From assembly GCA_965276785.1 (NCBI GenBank), contig OZ255629.1, positions 3,410,001 to 3,474,000 on the forward strand: a stretch of 64,000 nucleotides of DNA, written 5' to 3'. Below, piece by piece: positions 9,289-19,575 of the stretch (within the stretch, counting starts at the first letter, position 1; each line of letters starts with the position of its first letter). The position numbers and the translations under genes were made by a program. This DNA comes from LMUY01 sp965276785. GTDB taxonomy: Bacteria; Pseudomonadota; Alphaproteobacteria; Acetobacterales; Acetobacteraceae. Under the pieces are notes generated by a model. The model had not been told where the DNA came from and searched no databases. It saw nothing but the letters and a program-made list of their open reading frames with translations.

Positions 9289-10596
9289 TTACAGCCGGTC
9301 TCGCAGCCAATGGATGATGCGGGCCATGCGCCCGTTCGCGGGTTGGTCGTGGAGGTCGAGGTCGGACAGGGTGCGGCCCTCCCCAGCCGCCCACATCAGC
9401 AGCCCGGCCGACACGGCAAAGGCCGGCCCGGTGGCCGCATCCGGCAAGCCGCGCAGCATTCGCCAATCTGGCCGCCCCAGGCGGACCTGGCGGCCCAAGA
9501 TCCGCCCGGCCATCTCGCGCGCGCCCACCAACTGGCTGGCGCCGCCGGTGAGCACCACGCGGCTGCCGGCGGCGCGGCCAAGCCCGGCGCCCTCCAAGTG
9601 GTCGCGCACCATTTCGAAGGTTTCTTCCAAGCGCGGCTTGATGATCGCCACCACCATGGAACGCGGATAACGGGCATGGGCATGTTCGTCCTCTCCCACC
9701 ATCGGCACGGTGAGCATTTCGCGCTCGTCATCCGGGCTGCCTTGCGCAGACCCGTTCAGCGTCTTCACCCGCTCGGCGGCGGCAACCGTGGTGGAGAGCA
9801 GGCGGGCGATATCGTTGGTCACGTGCTGGCCGCCGACCGGGAGCTGCGCGGTGTGCAGCATCTGCCCCTCGGAGAACACCGCCATGCCCGTGGTTCCGGC
9901 GCCCATGTCCACTAAGGTCGCGCCTAACTCGCGCTCGTCTTCAACCAGAGTGGACATGCCCGCGGCCATCGGAGCGGAGACCAGTTCCGCAATCTCCAGC
10001 TCGGCCCGCGTCGCCGTGGCGCCCAGGTTGCGCAGCGCCATCGACATCGCGTCGATCACATGCAGCCGCGCTGTCAGCGTCTCGCAGTGGTGGCCGCGCG
10101 GGTCGGCCACCCCCATGGTCGCGTCCACGCTGAAGGTGAGCGGCAACGCGTGCACCGTCTCGCGGCCCTCGCTGACCGCCCGCGCGCGCCCTTCCTGCAC
10201 CACGCGGCGCACGTCGCTCTCGGTCACCGCCCGGCCGCCGACCGGCCATTGCACGTTGAACAGCCGGCTTTCCGGCTGCCCGCAGGTGAGGTTCACCGTC
10301 ACGCTGCGCAGCCGGTGGTCGCTCATGTCTTCGGCCTGCGCCACGGCGCCGCGGATGGCGCGCTCGGCCTCGTCGAGGTCGGTGATGCCGCCGCCGCGCA
10401 CGCCGCGGCCGCGCTGCCAGCCCATGCCGAGCACCCGCAGCGTGCCGTCGCTTTCGCAGCGGCCGATCAGGCAGACGACCTTGTTGGTGCCGATGTCCAG
10501 CACGCCGAACGGGCCGGCGCGCGGCGGGCGCGGGCGCGGTGGCGGGTCCGGCAGCATCGGCGGCGGCAACACGGGGCGGCGCGGCATGTCGTTCAC
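9289..10596 (-). CDS. ftsA: Cell division protein FtsA
   Basis: Actin-like ATPase that tethers FtsZ to the membrane. After an unusual Pro/Arg-rich N-terminal stretch of about 25 residues, the actin-fold phosphate-1 motif appears ([16 protein letters not shown]), then the 1C domain, a second phosphate motif ([16 protein letters not shown]) and the adenosine motif ([13 protein letters not shown]). The C-terminus ends with an amphipathic basic helix ([12 protein letters not shown]), fitting the membrane-targeting sequence. GTG 10596 overlaps the ftsQ stop as GTGA; an ATG three codons later is the alternative. Length 435 residues. Confidence 0.96.
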   Translation of the reverse strand: MNDMPRRPVLPPPMLPDPPPRPRPPRAGPFGVLDIGTNKVVCLIGRCESDGTLRVLGMGWQRGRGVRGGGITDLDEAERAIRGAVAQAEDMSDHRLRSVTVNLTCGQPESRLFNVQWPVGGRAVTESDVRRVVQEGRARAVSEGRETVHALPLTFSVDATMGVADPRGHHCETLTARLHVIDAMSMALRNLGATATRAELEIAELVSAPMAAGMSTLVEDERELGATLVDMGAGTTGMAVFSEGQMLHTAQLPVGGQHVTNDIARLLSTTVAAAERVKTLNGSAQGSPDDEREMLTVPMVGEDEHAHARYPRSMVVAIIKPRLEETFEMVRDHLEGAGLGRAAGSRVVLTGGASQLVGAREMAGRILGRQVRLGRPDWRMLRGLPDAATGPAFAVSAGLLMWAAGEGRTLSDLDLHDQPANGRMARIIHWLRDRL

Positions 10597-11444
10597 GCTT
10601 TCTTCCCCGGCGGTGATGGCGGCAGTGCCGGATCGGCGGCTTGCGGGCGCACCAGCAGGCGGTCCGGCAGCCGCATGTCCACCACGGCCAGTGGGCGGTC
10701 GAGCAGCGCGTCGGCCGCTTGCAGCTCGGCGAGCTTGGCCAGCGCGGCCGCCTCGTGGCCCTCGGGCAGCAACACGTCGCTGCCGCTCTTCGTGCGCAAG
10801 TTCCAGCGGCGCTCGCCGACCCGCACCGCCGCCGTTACGTGCGAGCGCACCTCGGGCTGGGCGGCCAGCGCGTCCAGCAAGGCGGTTGCGGCCCGCGGCG
10901 CTCCGGCGCCCACCACCAGCGGCAGCGCGCCGAACGCGGCTACGTCCTCGTTGGTGACCACCTCGCCATCCCGGTCGATCAGCACGAAGCGGCCCTGGTT
11001 CTGCCAGATGGCGAAGGGGCGGCGCTCGGTGAGGCGCACCACCAGCGTGCCGGGCAGCCGCCGCTCCACCGCGACGTGCTCGACCCAGGACAACGTCTGG
11101 ATGCGTTGCTGCGCGCCGGTGATGGAGAAGCCGAGCATGGACTCGCCCCGATGCACGCCAATAGCCGCGTTCAGCAGCGGCTCCGGCGTGTTGCTGCGCC
11201 CCTCGATAACGATGCGGTCGACCCGCAGGTTGGCCGCATCGGCAAAGGCGCTGCCGAGACGGGCGAGCATGCCACCGGGTTGGGTGGACCGCAGCAGCAG
11301 GACGGCCGCCATGACGAATGCGAACCCGGCAATACCCCATAGCGCCGGGCGCAAGAAGCGCCGTTGCCGCCGCAGCAGCAGCTTCAGCGCGGAAGGGCGC
11401 TTGGCCACATCGCGCGGCTGACGTAATTTGGTCACCCGCGGCAT
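10593..11444 (-). CDS. ftsQ: Cell division protein FtsQ
   Basis: Bitopic divisome protein, 283 residues. There is a basic cytoplasmic N-terminus (VAKRPSALKLLLRRQRRF), one membrane helix (LWGIAGFAFVMAAVLLL), then the POTRA domain (VDRIVIEGRSNTPEPLLNAA) and the FtsQ/DivIB beta domain. ATG 11444 lies 13 bases inside the end of ddl, and the stop overlaps the start of ftsA, so expression is coupled in the order ddl-ftsQ-ftsA. The C-terminus ends in a Pro-rich tail ([12 protein letters not shown]). Confidence 0.95.
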   Translation of the reverse strand: MPRVTKLRQPRDVAKRPSALKLLLRRQRRFLRPALWGIAGFAFVMAAVLLLRSTQPGGMLARLGSAFADAANLRVDRIVIEGRSNTPEPLLNAAIGVHRGESMLGFSITGAQQRIQTLSWVEHVAVERRLPGTLVVRLTERRPFAIWQNQGRFVLIDRDGEVVTNEDVAAFGALPLVVGAGAPRAATALLDALAAQPEVRSHVTAAVRVGERRWNLRTKSGSDVLLPEGHEAAALAKLAELQAADALLDRPLAVVDMRLPDRLLVRPQAADPALPPSPPGKKA

Positions 11445-12349
11445 GACGCCTGCCCGATCATCCAGGCGCACAGCGCGGGAAAGGATATGCCTACGTGCGC
11501 GGCTTGCTCGGGCAGCAGCGAGGTGGGGGTGAGGCCCGGCTGCGTATTCACCTCCAGCAGCACCAAGCGGCCGGGCTCGCCCGCTGTGTCGTCGTAGCGC
11601 AAGTCCGCCCGGGTGGCGCCGCGGCAACCGAGCGCCTGGTGCGCGCGCAAGGCAATCTGCATCGCGGCGGCGTAGCTTTGCGGGTGCAGCTTGGCGGGAA
11701 TGGCGTGCGCGCTGCCGCCCTCGGCATACTTGGCTTGGTAGTCGTAGAAGCCGCGCGCGGGCGTGATGTCGGTGACAGCCAGGGCACGGTCGCCCAGCAC
11801 CGCCACCGTGAGCTCGCGGCCCGGGATGAACTCCTCCACCAGCGCGTGGCCACCGAATTGCCAGTTCACGGCGATCTCCGCGCGGCGATTGCTGCCCTCC
11901 AGCAGGATCTCCACGCCGACCGAGCTGCCCTCGTTCACCGGCTTGACCACATAGGGCAGCGGCAGCGGGTCGGCCTCGGCCAAGGCAGCGGTCGAGACCA
12001 CCTGGCCCTTTGCCACCGGCAAGCCGACCGCTGCGAACACGGCGCGCGCGGCCTGCTTGTCCATCGCCAGCGCCGAGGCGCGCACGCCGGAATGGGTGTA
12101 GGGGATGCCTAACCAGTCCAGCACGCCCTGGATGCTGCCATCTTCGCCGAAGCGGCCATGCAGCGCGTTGAACACCACGTCGGGCGCCGGGGTGAGTGCG
12201 GCTATCAGCGCGGGCAGGTCGGCGCCCACCTCAACCGGGCGCAGCTCGAACCCGCTGTCGCGCAAGGCGGCGATCACTTCGCGACCCGATGCCAGGCTCA
12301 CTTCGCGCTCGGCTGAGGGACCGCCATAGAGCACCGCCACCGTCGTCAT
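11432..12349 (-). CDS. ddl: D-alanine--D-alanine ligase
   Basis: Makes D-Ala-D-Ala for the peptidoglycan stem peptide. The ATP-grasp protein of 305 residues shows the Ddl N-terminal motif VAVLYGGPSAEREVSL, LHGRFGEDGSIQG, the KPVNEGSSVGV loop, EEFIPGRELTV, and the C-terminal metal/ADP site LVLLEVNTQPGLTPTSLLP. ATG 12349 overlaps the murB stop as ATGA. It sits between murB and ftsQ, the standard alphaproteobacterial dcw position. Confidence 0.97.
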   Translation of the reverse strand: MTTVAVLYGGPSAEREVSLASGREVIAALRDSGFELRPVEVGADLPALIAALTPAPDVVFNALHGRFGEDGSIQGVLDWLGIPYTHSGVRASALAMDKQAARAVFAAVGLPVAKGQVVSTAALAEADPLPLPYVVKPVNEGSSVGVEILLEGSNRRAEIAVNWQFGGHALVEEFIPGRELTVAVLGDRALAVTDITPARGFYDYQAKYAEGGSAHAIPAKLHPQSYAAAMQIALRAHQALGCRGATRADLRYDDTAGEPGRLVLLEVNTQPGLTPTSLLPEQAAHVGISFPALCAWMIGQASCRG

Positions 12350-13284
12350 GATGGAACCATCCCGGGACGGCCGGCGGGCAGGCCGATGCGCTTGATCTCC
12401 CACTCCAGCGCCACGCCGCTAGCGGCATGCACCCGTCGGCGCACCTCTTCGCCCAGGCCTTCCAGGTCGGCCGCCGTCGCACCACCGGTGTTGAGCAGGA
12501 AATTGCAGTGCTTTTCGCTCACCTGGGCGCCGCCGCGCTGCAAACCCCGGCAGCCCGCGGCGTCGATCAGTTCCCACGCCTTCATGTCCGGCGGGTTGCG
12601 GAAGGTGGAGCCGCCGGTGCGGGCGCGCACGGGTTGCGTCGCTTCACGACTGGCCCGGATCTCTGCCATGCGCGCGGCGATGGCCGCCGGGTCGCCGGGC
12701 CGGGCGTGCAAGCGCGCGCGGGTGACGACCGCGCCCGGCGGCAGTGCGGCGTGGCGATAGGCCAGGTGCAGCGCTGCCGCGTCCAGCCGGACCAGGCCGT
12801 CGGCGGTGACGAGTTCCGCCCAATCGAGGCACCCGGCGACGTCCCCGCCATAGGCGCCCGCGTTCATCGCCACTGCGCCGCCGATGGAGCCTGGAATGCC
12901 AGACAGGAACTCGAGCCCGGCGAGCCGGGCGGCGGCGGCGTGCTCGGCGACCGTTGCATCGAGCGCCGCGGCGCCGGCGACGACGCCCTTAGGCTCCACC
13001 TTCACCTCGGCAAACCCGCGCGCCAGCCGCACCACCACGCCGGTGATGCCGCCATCGCGCACGATCAGGTTGGACGCCGCGCCAATCACCGTGAGCGGCG
13101 CATCCTCCGGCAGGTGGCGCAGCAGCGCGGCCAGGTCCTTCACGCTGGCCGGGCGGACCAGCACTTCCGCCGGGCCGCCGACGCGGAACCAGGTGAACGG
13201 CGCCAGTGGGGCTGCTTGCTGCACCCGGCCCGCGAGCGGCGGCAAACGCTCCAGCAGCGTGGGCGGCGCGGGCTGGGGCATCAT
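12346..13284 (-). CDS. murB: UDP-N-acetylenolpyruvoylglucosamine reductase MurB
   Basis: FAD enzyme that reduces the enolpyruvyl group to give UDP-MurNAc. The 312-residue protein contains the FAD-binding region ([30 protein letters not shown]), the segment [19 protein letters not shown], the GGSTFRNP loop with the catalytic Ser, and the type I C-terminus ([14 protein letters not shown]). The start is ATG 13284, overlapping murC's stop as ATGATG; the next codon is also ATG. It is read between murC and ddl. Confidence 0.96.
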   Translation of the reverse strand: MMPQPAPPTLLERLPPLAGRVQQAAPLAPFTWFRVGGPAEVLVRPASVKDLAALLRHLPEDAPLTVIGAASNLIVRDGGITGVVVRLARGFAEVKVEPKGVVAGAAALDATVAEHAAAARLAGLEFLSGIPGSIGGAVAMNAGAYGGDVAGCLDWAELVTADGLVRLDAAALHLAYRHAALPPGAVVTRARLHARPGDPAAIAARMAEIRASREATQPVRARTGGSTFRNPPDMKAWELIDAAGCRGLQRGGAQVSEKHCNFLLNTGGATAADLEGLGEEVRRRVHAASGVALEWEIKRIGLPAGRPGMVPS

Positions 13285-14708
13285 GCCGAACGCCTCGCGA
13301 CGCCCTGCAACTCTGCGAGCTGGCCGGGGAGTGCCGCCGCCCAGGCGGTGATGTTGCCCGCGCCCAGGCACACCACCATGTCGCCCGATTTGGCGATGGC
13401 GTGGATCATTTCCGCCAGGTGTTCCGGGCCCGGCAGCGGCACCACGCTGCGATGGCCGTTGGCGCGCAGGCCGTCCACCAGCGCGTCGCGCGTGACGCCT
13501 GAGACGGGCGCTTCGCCAGCGGCATACACGTCCGCCACGATCACGGTGCCGGCGTCGTTCATGCAGGTGCAGAACTCCGCGAACAGCGATTGCAGGCGGC
13601 TGTAGCGGTGCGGCTGCACCACCGCCACCACGTCCCGCGCGCCGGCCTGCCGCGCCGCTTTCAGCACGGCCATGATCTCCACCGGGTGGTGGCCGTAGTC
13701 GTCGATCACGGTGATGCCGCCCGACTCGCCCGTTTTGGTGAAGCGCCGCTTGACGCCGCGGAAACTGGCCAGCGCGCTCTTCAGCGTGGCTTCGTCGATC
13801 TCCATCTCCACGCCGATGGCCAAGGCCGCCAGTGCGTTGGAGACGTTGTGCTGCCCCAGCATCGGCAAGCGGAACGGGCCCATGCGGCGGGAGCGGTTGC
13901 GCAGCCGGTCGGTGACCATCACCTCGAAGGTGGCGCCTAAGCGGTCGCTGATCAGCCGCTCGGCGCGGATGTCGGCCTGCGGGCTGAACCCGTAGGTGAT
14001 GATGCGGCGGTCCGACACGCGCGGGATCATCTGCTGCACCGCGGGGTGGTCGATGCAGAGCACGGCGAAGCCGTAGAACGGGATGTTGCCGACGAACTGG
14101 TCGTAGCCGGCGGTCATCGCCTCGGCGCTGCCCCAATGGTCGAGGTGTTCGGCGTCCATGTTGGTGACCACGGCGATTACCGCGGGCAGGCGCAGGAAGG
14201 AGCCATCGCTTTCGTCCGCTTCCACCACCATCCAGTCGCCTTCGCCCAGGCGCGTGTTGCTGCCATAGGCGTTGACGATGCCGCCGTTGATCACCGTGGG
14301 GTCGAGATGGGCGGCTTCGAGTACGGCAGCGACCATGGAGGTGGTGGTGGTCTTGCCATGGGTGCCGCCCACCGCCACCGACCAGCGCAGCCGCATCAGT
14401 TCGGCCAGCATCTCGGCCCGGCGCACCACCGGGATCAGCCGGGCGCGGGCGGCCACCACTTCCGGGTTGTCGCGGCGCACCGCGCTGGAGGTGACCACGA
14501 CTTGCGCGTTGCCGAGGTTGGCGGCCTCATGGCCGACCGCGACGGCAATGCCGTTCTCGCGCAGCCGGCGCACATTGGCGCTGTCGGCAATGTCGCTGCC
14601 CTGCACCGCGTAGCCGAGATTGTGCAGCACCTCGGCGATGCCGGACATGCCGATGCCGCCGATGCCCACGAAGTGGATGGTGCCGATGCTGAGCGGGAGC
14701 GCCCTCAT
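13281..14708 (-). CDS. murC: UDP-N-acetylmuramate--L-alanine ligase MurC
   Basis: Adds L-alanine to UDP-MurNAc, the first Mur ligase step. The 475-residue protein has an N-terminal Rossmann motif ([16 protein letters not shown]), the ATP-binding P-loop [10 protein letters not shown], the Mur ligase middle motif ([12 protein letters not shown]), and the C-terminal domain with [20 protein letters not shown]. The chosen ATG 14708 overlaps the murG stop as ATGA; the open frame continues 46 codons upstream inside murG without support. Confidence 0.97.
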   Translation of the reverse strand: MRALPLSIGTIHFVGIGGIGMSGIAEVLHNLGYAVQGSDIADSANVRRLRENGIAVAVGHEAANLGNAQVVVTSSAVRRDNPEVVAARARLIPVVRRAEMLAELMRLRWSVAVGGTHGKTTTTSMVAAVLEAAHLDPTVINGGIVNAYGSNTRLGEGDWMVVEADESDGSFLRLPAVIAVVTNMDAEHLDHWGSAEAMTAGYDQFVGNIPFYGFAVLCIDHPAVQQMIPRVSDRRIITYGFSPQADIRAERLISDRLGATFEVMVTDRLRNRSRRMGPFRLPMLGQHNVSNALAALAIGVEMEIDEATLKSALASFRGVKRRFTKTGESGGITVIDDYGHHPVEIMAVLKAARQAGARDVVAVVQPHRYSRLQSLFAEFCTCMNDAGTVIVADVYAAGEAPVSGVTRDALVDGLRANGHRSVVPLPGPEHLAEMIHAIAKSGDMVVCLGAGNITAWAAALPGQLAELQGVARRSA

Positions 14709-15799
14709 GCGTCCACCCTCGGGTGTTGCAGCACGAGGTCGGCGAGGCGAGACGCGGCAGCCCCATGCGAAATTGCAGTGCGGAAGGCCCGTGCCTGATC
14801 TTCGGACCAAGTCTGCCATTCGACGCTCAAGGCTTCCGCAAGGCAAGCGCTCAAGCTTGCAATGTCCTTCTGCGGGATCACGCGAGCGAAGCCCAGCGCC
14901 TCAAGCGCGCGTGCATTCGCCATTTGATGATCGTCAATGGCGTTCGGTAGCGGTATTAGAATTGACCGATGGGCGGTGGCCAGCAACTCGGCAACTGTGG
15001 AGGCGCCGGCGCGAGCGATCACGACGTTCGAGGTAAGCATCCGCTTCGGCATGTCGTCGAAGAAAGACGAAATCTCTGCGGCGATGTTGTGCTCGCGGTA
15101 GAAAGCCCTGACCCGATCGATGTCTTCGGGACGGCACTGCTGAATGACCAGCAAGCCACGGCGCAAGGCATCGGGAAGCAACCTGATTGCCCGCGGCACC
15201 TCGTCGGCAAAAACGCGGGCCCCCTGCGATCCCCCAACGACGAGAATACGCGTGCCTCGCCAAGTCCATTTGGTAAACGTCACGCTTTGATCGAAGCCAG
15301 GACGGACGGGATTGCCCGTAACGACCGTCCGCACGCCTGGTGGAACGCGTGCGGTTTGTTCGAACGACAGCGCAAGGATCGCCGCCATCCGGCTGAGCAA
15401 CCGGTTGGCCCGGCCAAGCACCGCGTTCTGCTCATGCACGATCACCGGCGGGAACGGACGCACGAACCGCGTGGCCAAGATGGGCGCCACGCTGGGATAG
15501 CCGCCGAAGCCCACGACAATGGAGGGATTGAGGCGGCTTAGGATGCGCCTGGCCTGCAGCGTGCCAGCCGCCATGCTCGCCATCGCGGACACACCACGTC
15601 GAACGCCGTGCCCAGCGATGCCGGCACTGCGCAATACCACCACCTCGCGCTCGGCAAAACTCGCCGGGAGCCGTGCCGCCGCCCGCGCGTCCGTCACCAG
15701 CACCACGCGATGCCCGCGCGAGACCAACTCGCCGGCTAGCGCCTCGGCCGGGAAGAAGTGACCGCCCGTGCCCCCTGCGGCGATCACGATCGGCTGCAC
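14705..15799 (-). CDS. murG: UDP-GlcNAc transferase MurG (lipid II synthesis)
   Basis: Membrane-associated GT-B glycosyltransferase that turns lipid I into lipid II. Seen: N-terminal G-loop [18 protein letters not shown], the second G-loop region [37 protein letters not shown], and the donor site [12 protein letters not shown] followed by [12 protein letters not shown]. The start is GTG 15799 with GAGAGG upstream, giving 364 residues; another GTG at 15814 is possible. Its upstream junction is the only long gap between mraZ and ftsQ (220 bases to ftsW) and contains a dispersed repeat. Confidence 0.96.
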   Translation of the reverse strand: MQPIVIAAGGTGGHFFPAEALAGELVSRGHRVVLVTDARAAARLPASFAEREVVVLRSAGIAGHGVRRGVSAMASMAAGTLQARRILSRLNPSIVVGFGGYPSVAPILATRFVRPFPPVIVHEQNAVLGRANRLLSRMAAILALSFEQTARVPPGVRTVVTGNPVRPGFDQSVTFTKWTWRGTRILVVGGSQGARVFADEVPRAIRLLPDALRRGLLVIQQCRPEDIDRVRAFYREHNIAAEISSFFDDMPKRMLTSNVVIARAGASTVAELLATAHRSILIPLPNAIDDHQMANARALEALGFARVIPQKDIASLSACLAEALSVEWQTWSEDQARAFRTAISHGAAASRLADLVLQHPRVDA

Positions 15800-15855
15800 T
15801 GCCGGGCCTCTCACAATACGGGGCAGTCGGGTGTGGCACCACACCCCACCACCAT

Positions 15856-15995
15856 CGTCATGCCAAGCCTCGACCTTGGCATCCACGCGGCGCGGCATGT
15901 GGCGTTAGTCACGCGCTGGCGACGACTTGTCCAATCCCCGAACAACGTCACCTGCGGGTTCGGCGTGGATGGCCGGATCAAGTCCGGCCATGACG
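15856..15995. repeat. 140-bp dispersed repeat, copy 2, between ftsW and murG
   Basis: It begins CGTCATG and ends CATGACG like copy 1 at 175-314, and has the same length to the base. The left hairpin (15860-15882) has the arms ATGCCAAG/CTTGGCAT. The right 32 bases, including the ATGGCCGGA/TCCGGCCAT hairpin at 15969-15991, are identical to copy 1, while the middle 80 bases are unrelated. The reading frames it creates (for example one containing SSWPDLIRPST) are artefacts of the repeat. Confidence 0.8.
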
Positions 15996-16019
15996 ATGGG
16001 GAGATTGGGATAGTCCTAT

Positions 16020-17141
16020 TCACAGTACATCGTCCCGCAAGCGCCGCCGGGTCAGGGCGAGCAGCATGCCCATGCCGAGCGCCACCGCCAGCACGGAGGA
16101 GCCGCCATAGCTCACGAACGGCAAGGTCATGCCCTTGGTGGGGATCAGGTGCAGCGAACTCGCCATATTCACGAACGCTTGCAAACCGAAGCTCGTCACC
16201 AGCCCGGCAGAGGACAGGATGATGAACTCGTCATGCTCGGCCAGCATGCGCGCCAGCCCGCGCATCACAATCAACGCGAACACCGCCAGCATGGCGAGGC
16301 AAACGACCATGCCGAACTCCTCGCCCATCACGGCGAACACGAAATCGGCGTGCGCGTCGGGCAGCAGGTCCTTGATCCGTCCCTCGCCCGGGCCGCGGCC
16401 GAGCAAGCCGCCATTGCCGAACGCCTCCAGCGCCATGTTCACCTGATAGGAGTCGCCTGAGGCCGGATTGAGGAAGCGGGTAATGCGGCTGCGCACATGC
16501 GGGAACAGCGCGTAGGCGCCCACGCCGGAGGCCATCAGCGCGCCCACGCTCACGGCCACGAAAAACAGGTTCATCCCCGCCACGAACATCTGGGCGAAGA
16601 ACACCGCCGTCACCACCGCGAGCATGCCGATGTCCGGCTGGCTCTTCAGCAGCACCACAATGAGCCCAAACAGCGCGAAGGCGATCGTTCGCCCCGGAAA
16701 CAGCCGGGTCCGTCGGCCCTCCGCGATCAACCAGGCGGCGACCACGGCAAAGCAGGGCTTCAGGAACTCCGATGGCTGCAGCGACAAACCCGGCAATGCG
16801 ATCCAGCGCCGGGCGCCCTTGATTTCCACGCCCGCCACGAGCGTGAGCGCGGTCAATCCGAGTGCCACGATGCAGCCGGTAATGGCCAACCGCCGAACGC
16901 CACGCGGCGAAAGCAGCGACACACCCACCACCACGGCGGCCGCGAGCAGCAGAAAGAACACCTGCTTGAAAATAAAGCTGTCGCGACTGACATGGATGCG
17001 CTCGGCCACTGACGGGCTCGCCGCCAGCATCATAACGTAACCGAACCCGATCAGCACCGCGATGGCGAGCAGCGTCACGCGGTCCACCGTCCACCACCAG
17101 CGGCCGAGCACCGAATTGTCGGAGCGGGACAGAGGGGGCAT
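16020..17141 (-). CDS. ftsW: Septal peptidoglycan polymerase FtsW (SEDS family)
   Basis: Polytopic SEDS glycosyltransferase that works with FtsI. The 373-residue protein has about ten hydrophobic helices, the conserved GARRWIALPGLSLQPSEFLK region, LKSQPDIGM, LLGRGPGEGRIKDLLPDAHADFVFA with the catalytic Asp in the large periplasmic loop, and the C-terminal LPFVSYGGSS motif. The ATG at 17141 overlaps the murD stop by one base (TGATG). There is no overlap downstream: a repeat-bearing 220-base gap leads to murG. Confidence 0.97.
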   Translation of the reverse strand: MPPLSRSDNSVLGRWWWTVDRVTLLAIAVLIGFGYVMMLAASPSVAERIHVSRDSFIFKQVFFLLLAAAVVVGVSLLSPRGVRRLAITGCIVALGLTALTLVAGVEIKGARRWIALPGLSLQPSEFLKPCFAVVAAWLIAEGRRTRLFPGRTIAFALFGLIVVLLKSQPDIGMLAVVTAVFFAQMFVAGMNLFFVAVSVGALMASGVGAYALFPHVRSRITRFLNPASGDSYQVNMALEAFGNGGLLGRGPGEGRIKDLLPDAHADFVFAVMGEEFGMVVCLAMLAVFALIVMRGLARMLAEHDEFIILSSAGLVTSFGLQAFVNMASSLHLIPTKGMTLPFVSYGGSSVLAVALGMGMLLALTRRRLRDDVL

Positions 17142-18490
17142 CAGGTGGTCTCCTTGCCCATCGCGTGCACCAACTCGGCAAAGCGACGGCCGCGTGCCTC
17201 GAACCCGGCGAACTGGTCGAACGAGGCGCAGGCGGGGGAGAGCAGCACCACCTCCGCCCCCTCGCGCCTCGCGGCGGCGCGAGCGGCGGGCACAGCAAGC
17301 TCCAGCGTGCCCGCGATGTCGTAGGGAACGCTGCCAAGCTGTGCGGCCAAGTCCGCAGCGTCCCGGCCGATCAACAGCGTATGGGCGAGGCGCGGGAAGA
17401 ACGGCGCCAGCGGGGCGATGCCGCCTGCCTTGCTGATGCCTCCGGCAATCCAGACGATCCGGTCGTAGCAGGCCAACGCCCGGGCGGTGGCGTCGGCGTT
17501 GGTCGCTTTGCTATCGTCCACATAGGCCACGCCATCGTGGATGGCCACGCGCTGCTGACGGTGCGGCAGGCCAGGGAAGCTGCCGATGGCGTCGGCCAGG
17601 GCTGCGCGACTCACACCCAAATGCAGCGCGACGGCTGCAGCAGCCGCAACATTCTGCGCATTGTGGGCGCCGGGCAGCGTGGGTGCGTTGGCCGTCGGCA
17701 GGATGGCCCCGGTTGCGTCACGCAGCACGCCCGCCTCGCACCACAGATCGGCCCGGCGCTCGCCTGAGATGGTGATGGCGCCCAATTCCGCCGCCATGGC
17801 GCGGCTGGCCGCGTCGTCCACGCCCACCACGGCGAGGTCGCCGCTCGCCTGACGGTCAAAAATCGCCCGCTTCGCCGCCGCGTAGCCGACCATGTCGCCA
17901 TGGCGGTCGAGATGGTCGGGGCTGAGGTTCAGCATGACGGCGGCATCGAACCGTACTGACGCGATTCGCTCCAACATGTAGGAGGACATTTCCAAAACGT
18001 ACAATCCATTGTGGCCAAGCAGCGGCAGCGCCAGAGCGGCCGGGCCGAGATTGCCCCCCGCCACTACCTCCAGGCCGGCGCTTGCCAGGATGTGCGCGAC
18101 CAGCGCGGTGGTGGTGGACTTGCCATTGGTGCCGGTGACGCCCACGAAGCGCGCCCGCGACCCGGCGGCGCGCACCGCCCGATACAGCAGTTCGGCGTCG
18201 CTCCAGACCGGGATGCCGGCCGCCCGCGCCGCGGCGGCGATGGGATGCGGGCTGGGCAGGCGGTGCGGAATGCCGGGAGAGAGGACCAGCGCGTCGAAGC
18301 TGCGGATTGCGGCGGTGGGATCGCCGAACGCGATCCCCTCAGCCAGGCCAGTGCCATGCCGCGAGTCGTCCCATGCGGTCACCGCCGCCCCCATGTCGGC
18401 GAGCGCGTTGGCTGCGGGCAGCCCGTTGTTGCCGAGGCCGAGCACGGCATAGCGCTTGCCGGCAAAGAGGGTCGTGGGCCAGGCGGTCAT
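17141..18490 (-). CDS. murD: UDP-MurNAc-L-Ala--D-glutamate ligase MurD
   Basis: Adds D-Glu to UDP-MurNAc-L-Ala. The 449-residue protein has the N-terminal nucleotide fold (YAVLGLGNNGLPAANAL), P-loop GVTGTNGKSTTTALV, the middle motif LEMSSYMLERI, NLSPDHLDRHGDM, and the C-terminal domain with PHRQQRVAIHDGVAYVDDSKATN. The ATG at 18490 overlaps the mraY stop as ATGA. Tyr and Met in the SSYML motif replace the more common SSFQL, as in several alphaproteobacterial MurD proteins. Confidence 0.96.
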   Translation of the reverse strand: MTAWPTTLFAGKRYAVLGLGNNGLPAANALADMGAAVTAWDDSRHGTGLAEGIAFGDPTAAIRSFDALVLSPGIPHRLPSPHPIAAAARAAGIPVWSDAELLYRAVRAAGSRARFVGVTGTNGKSTTTALVAHILASAGLEVVAGGNLGPAALALPLLGHNGLYVLEMSSYMLERIASVRFDAAVMLNLSPDHLDRHGDMVGYAAAKRAIFDRQASGDLAVVGVDDAASRAMAAELGAITISGERRADLWCEAGVLRDATGAILPTANAPTLPGAHNAQNVAAAAAVALHLGVSRAALADAIGSFPGLPHRQQRVAIHDGVAYVDDSKATNADATARALACYDRIVWIAGGISKAGGIAPLAPFFPRLAHTLLIGRDAADLAAQLGSVPYDIAGTLELAVPAARAAARREGAEVVLLSPACASFDQFAGFEARGRRFAELVHAMGKETT

Positions 18491-19575
18491 CGGATTTTCA
18501 ACGTGGCGAGGCCCACCAGGGCTAGGATCATGGAGATGATCCAGAACCGGATTACAATGGTCGGCTCCGCCCAGCCCTTCTTCTCGAAATGGTGGTGCAG
18601 CGGCGCCATCAAAAACACGCGGCGGCCAGTGCGCTTGTACCAGAACACTTGAACAATCACCGAGACGGTCTCGACCACGAACAGGCCGCCCACGATGGCC
18701 AGCACGATCTCATGCTTGGTCGCCACCGCCACCGCGCCTAAGGCGCCGCCTAAAGCCAGGCTGCCCGTGTCGCCCATGAACACGGCGGCGGGCGGCGCGT
18801 TGAACCACAAGAAGCCGAGCCCCGAGCCGATCAGTGCCGACAGGAACACCATCAGCTCGCCCGTGCCGGGCACCGGGTTGAGCTGCAGGTAGTCGGCAAA
18901 CACCCGGTTGCCCACGATATAGGCGATCAGCGCGAATACCGCGCAGGCGATGATGGTCGGCACGATCGCCAGCCCGTCCAGCCCGTCGGTCAGGTTCACC
19001 GCGTTGGAGGCGCCAAGCATCACCAGCATCCCCACCAGCGGGAACGCCAGGCCGAACGGGATCAGCACTTCCTTGAACACGGGGATGGTGAGCCCGGTGC
19101 CGAGCGGCCCGCGGGTGAGCCAGGCCATCCAGGCGGCGGCGAGCAGCCCGATCACCACTTGCGCCAGCAGCTTGCCGCGCGGCGACACGCCGCGGGTGTT
19201 GCGACGGGACAGCTTGAGGAAGTCGTCCACGAAGCCGACCGCGCCGTACCCGTAGGTCACCAGCAACGCGGCCCACACATAGCCGTTGGCCAGGTTGCCC
19301 CAGAGCAGCACCGAGCAGCCCATTGCGAGCAGCATTAGCACACCGCCCATAGTGGGCGTGCCTTTCTTCTCGATCAGGTGGCGCTCCGGCCCATCCAGCC
19401 GGATGGGTTGGCCGCCGCGCTGCACCGAGCGCAGCCAGCGGATCACCACCGGGCCGAGCACGAAGGCGATCACCAGCGCGGTGAGACAGGCGGCCCCGGC
19501 GCGGAAGGTGATGTAGCGGAACAAGTTGAACAGCGCGAACTGCTCGGCATAGGGGCGGGCGAGCAGGAGCAGCAT
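18487..19575 (-). CDS. mraY: Phospho-MurNAc-pentapeptide transferase MraY
   Basis: Integral membrane enzyme that makes lipid I. The 362-residue protein has about ten helices and the MraY signatures KKGTPTMGGVLML, the acidic stretch GFVDDFLKLSRRNTRG, NAVNLTDGLDGLA and the C-terminal APLHHHFEKKGWAE loop. ATG 19575 overlaps the murF stop as TGATG; a GTG codon immediately before it (19578) could also serve. The stop overlaps the murD start. Confidence 0.97.
   Translation of the reverse strand: MLLLLARPYAEQFALFNLFRYITFRAGAACLTALVIAFVLGPVVIRWLRSVQRGGQPIRLDGPERHLIEKKGTPTMGGVLMLLAMGCSVLLWGNLANGYVWAALLVTYGYGAVGFVDDFLKLSRRNTRGVSPRGKLLAQVVIGLLAAAWMAWLTRGPLGTGLTIPVFKEVLIPFGLAFPLVGMLVMLGASNAVNLTDGLDGLAIVPTIIACAVFALIAYIVGNRVFADYLQLNPVPGTGELMVFLSALIGSGLGFLWFNAPPAAVFMGDTGSLALGGALGAVAVATKHEIVLAIVGGLFVVETVSVIVQVFWYKRTGRRVFLMAPLHHHFEKKGWAEPTIVIRFWIISMILALVGLATLKIR

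Noticed and set aside
9248..9466. 73-codon N-terminal extension of FtsZ
   Set aside because: Low-complexity shadow of ftsA; GTG 9247 has a ribosome binding site and the right N-terminus.
15811..16023. 70-codon minus-strand frame between ftsW and murG
   Set aside because: It reads through the repeat (SSWPDLIRPST motif) and has no independent coding evidence.
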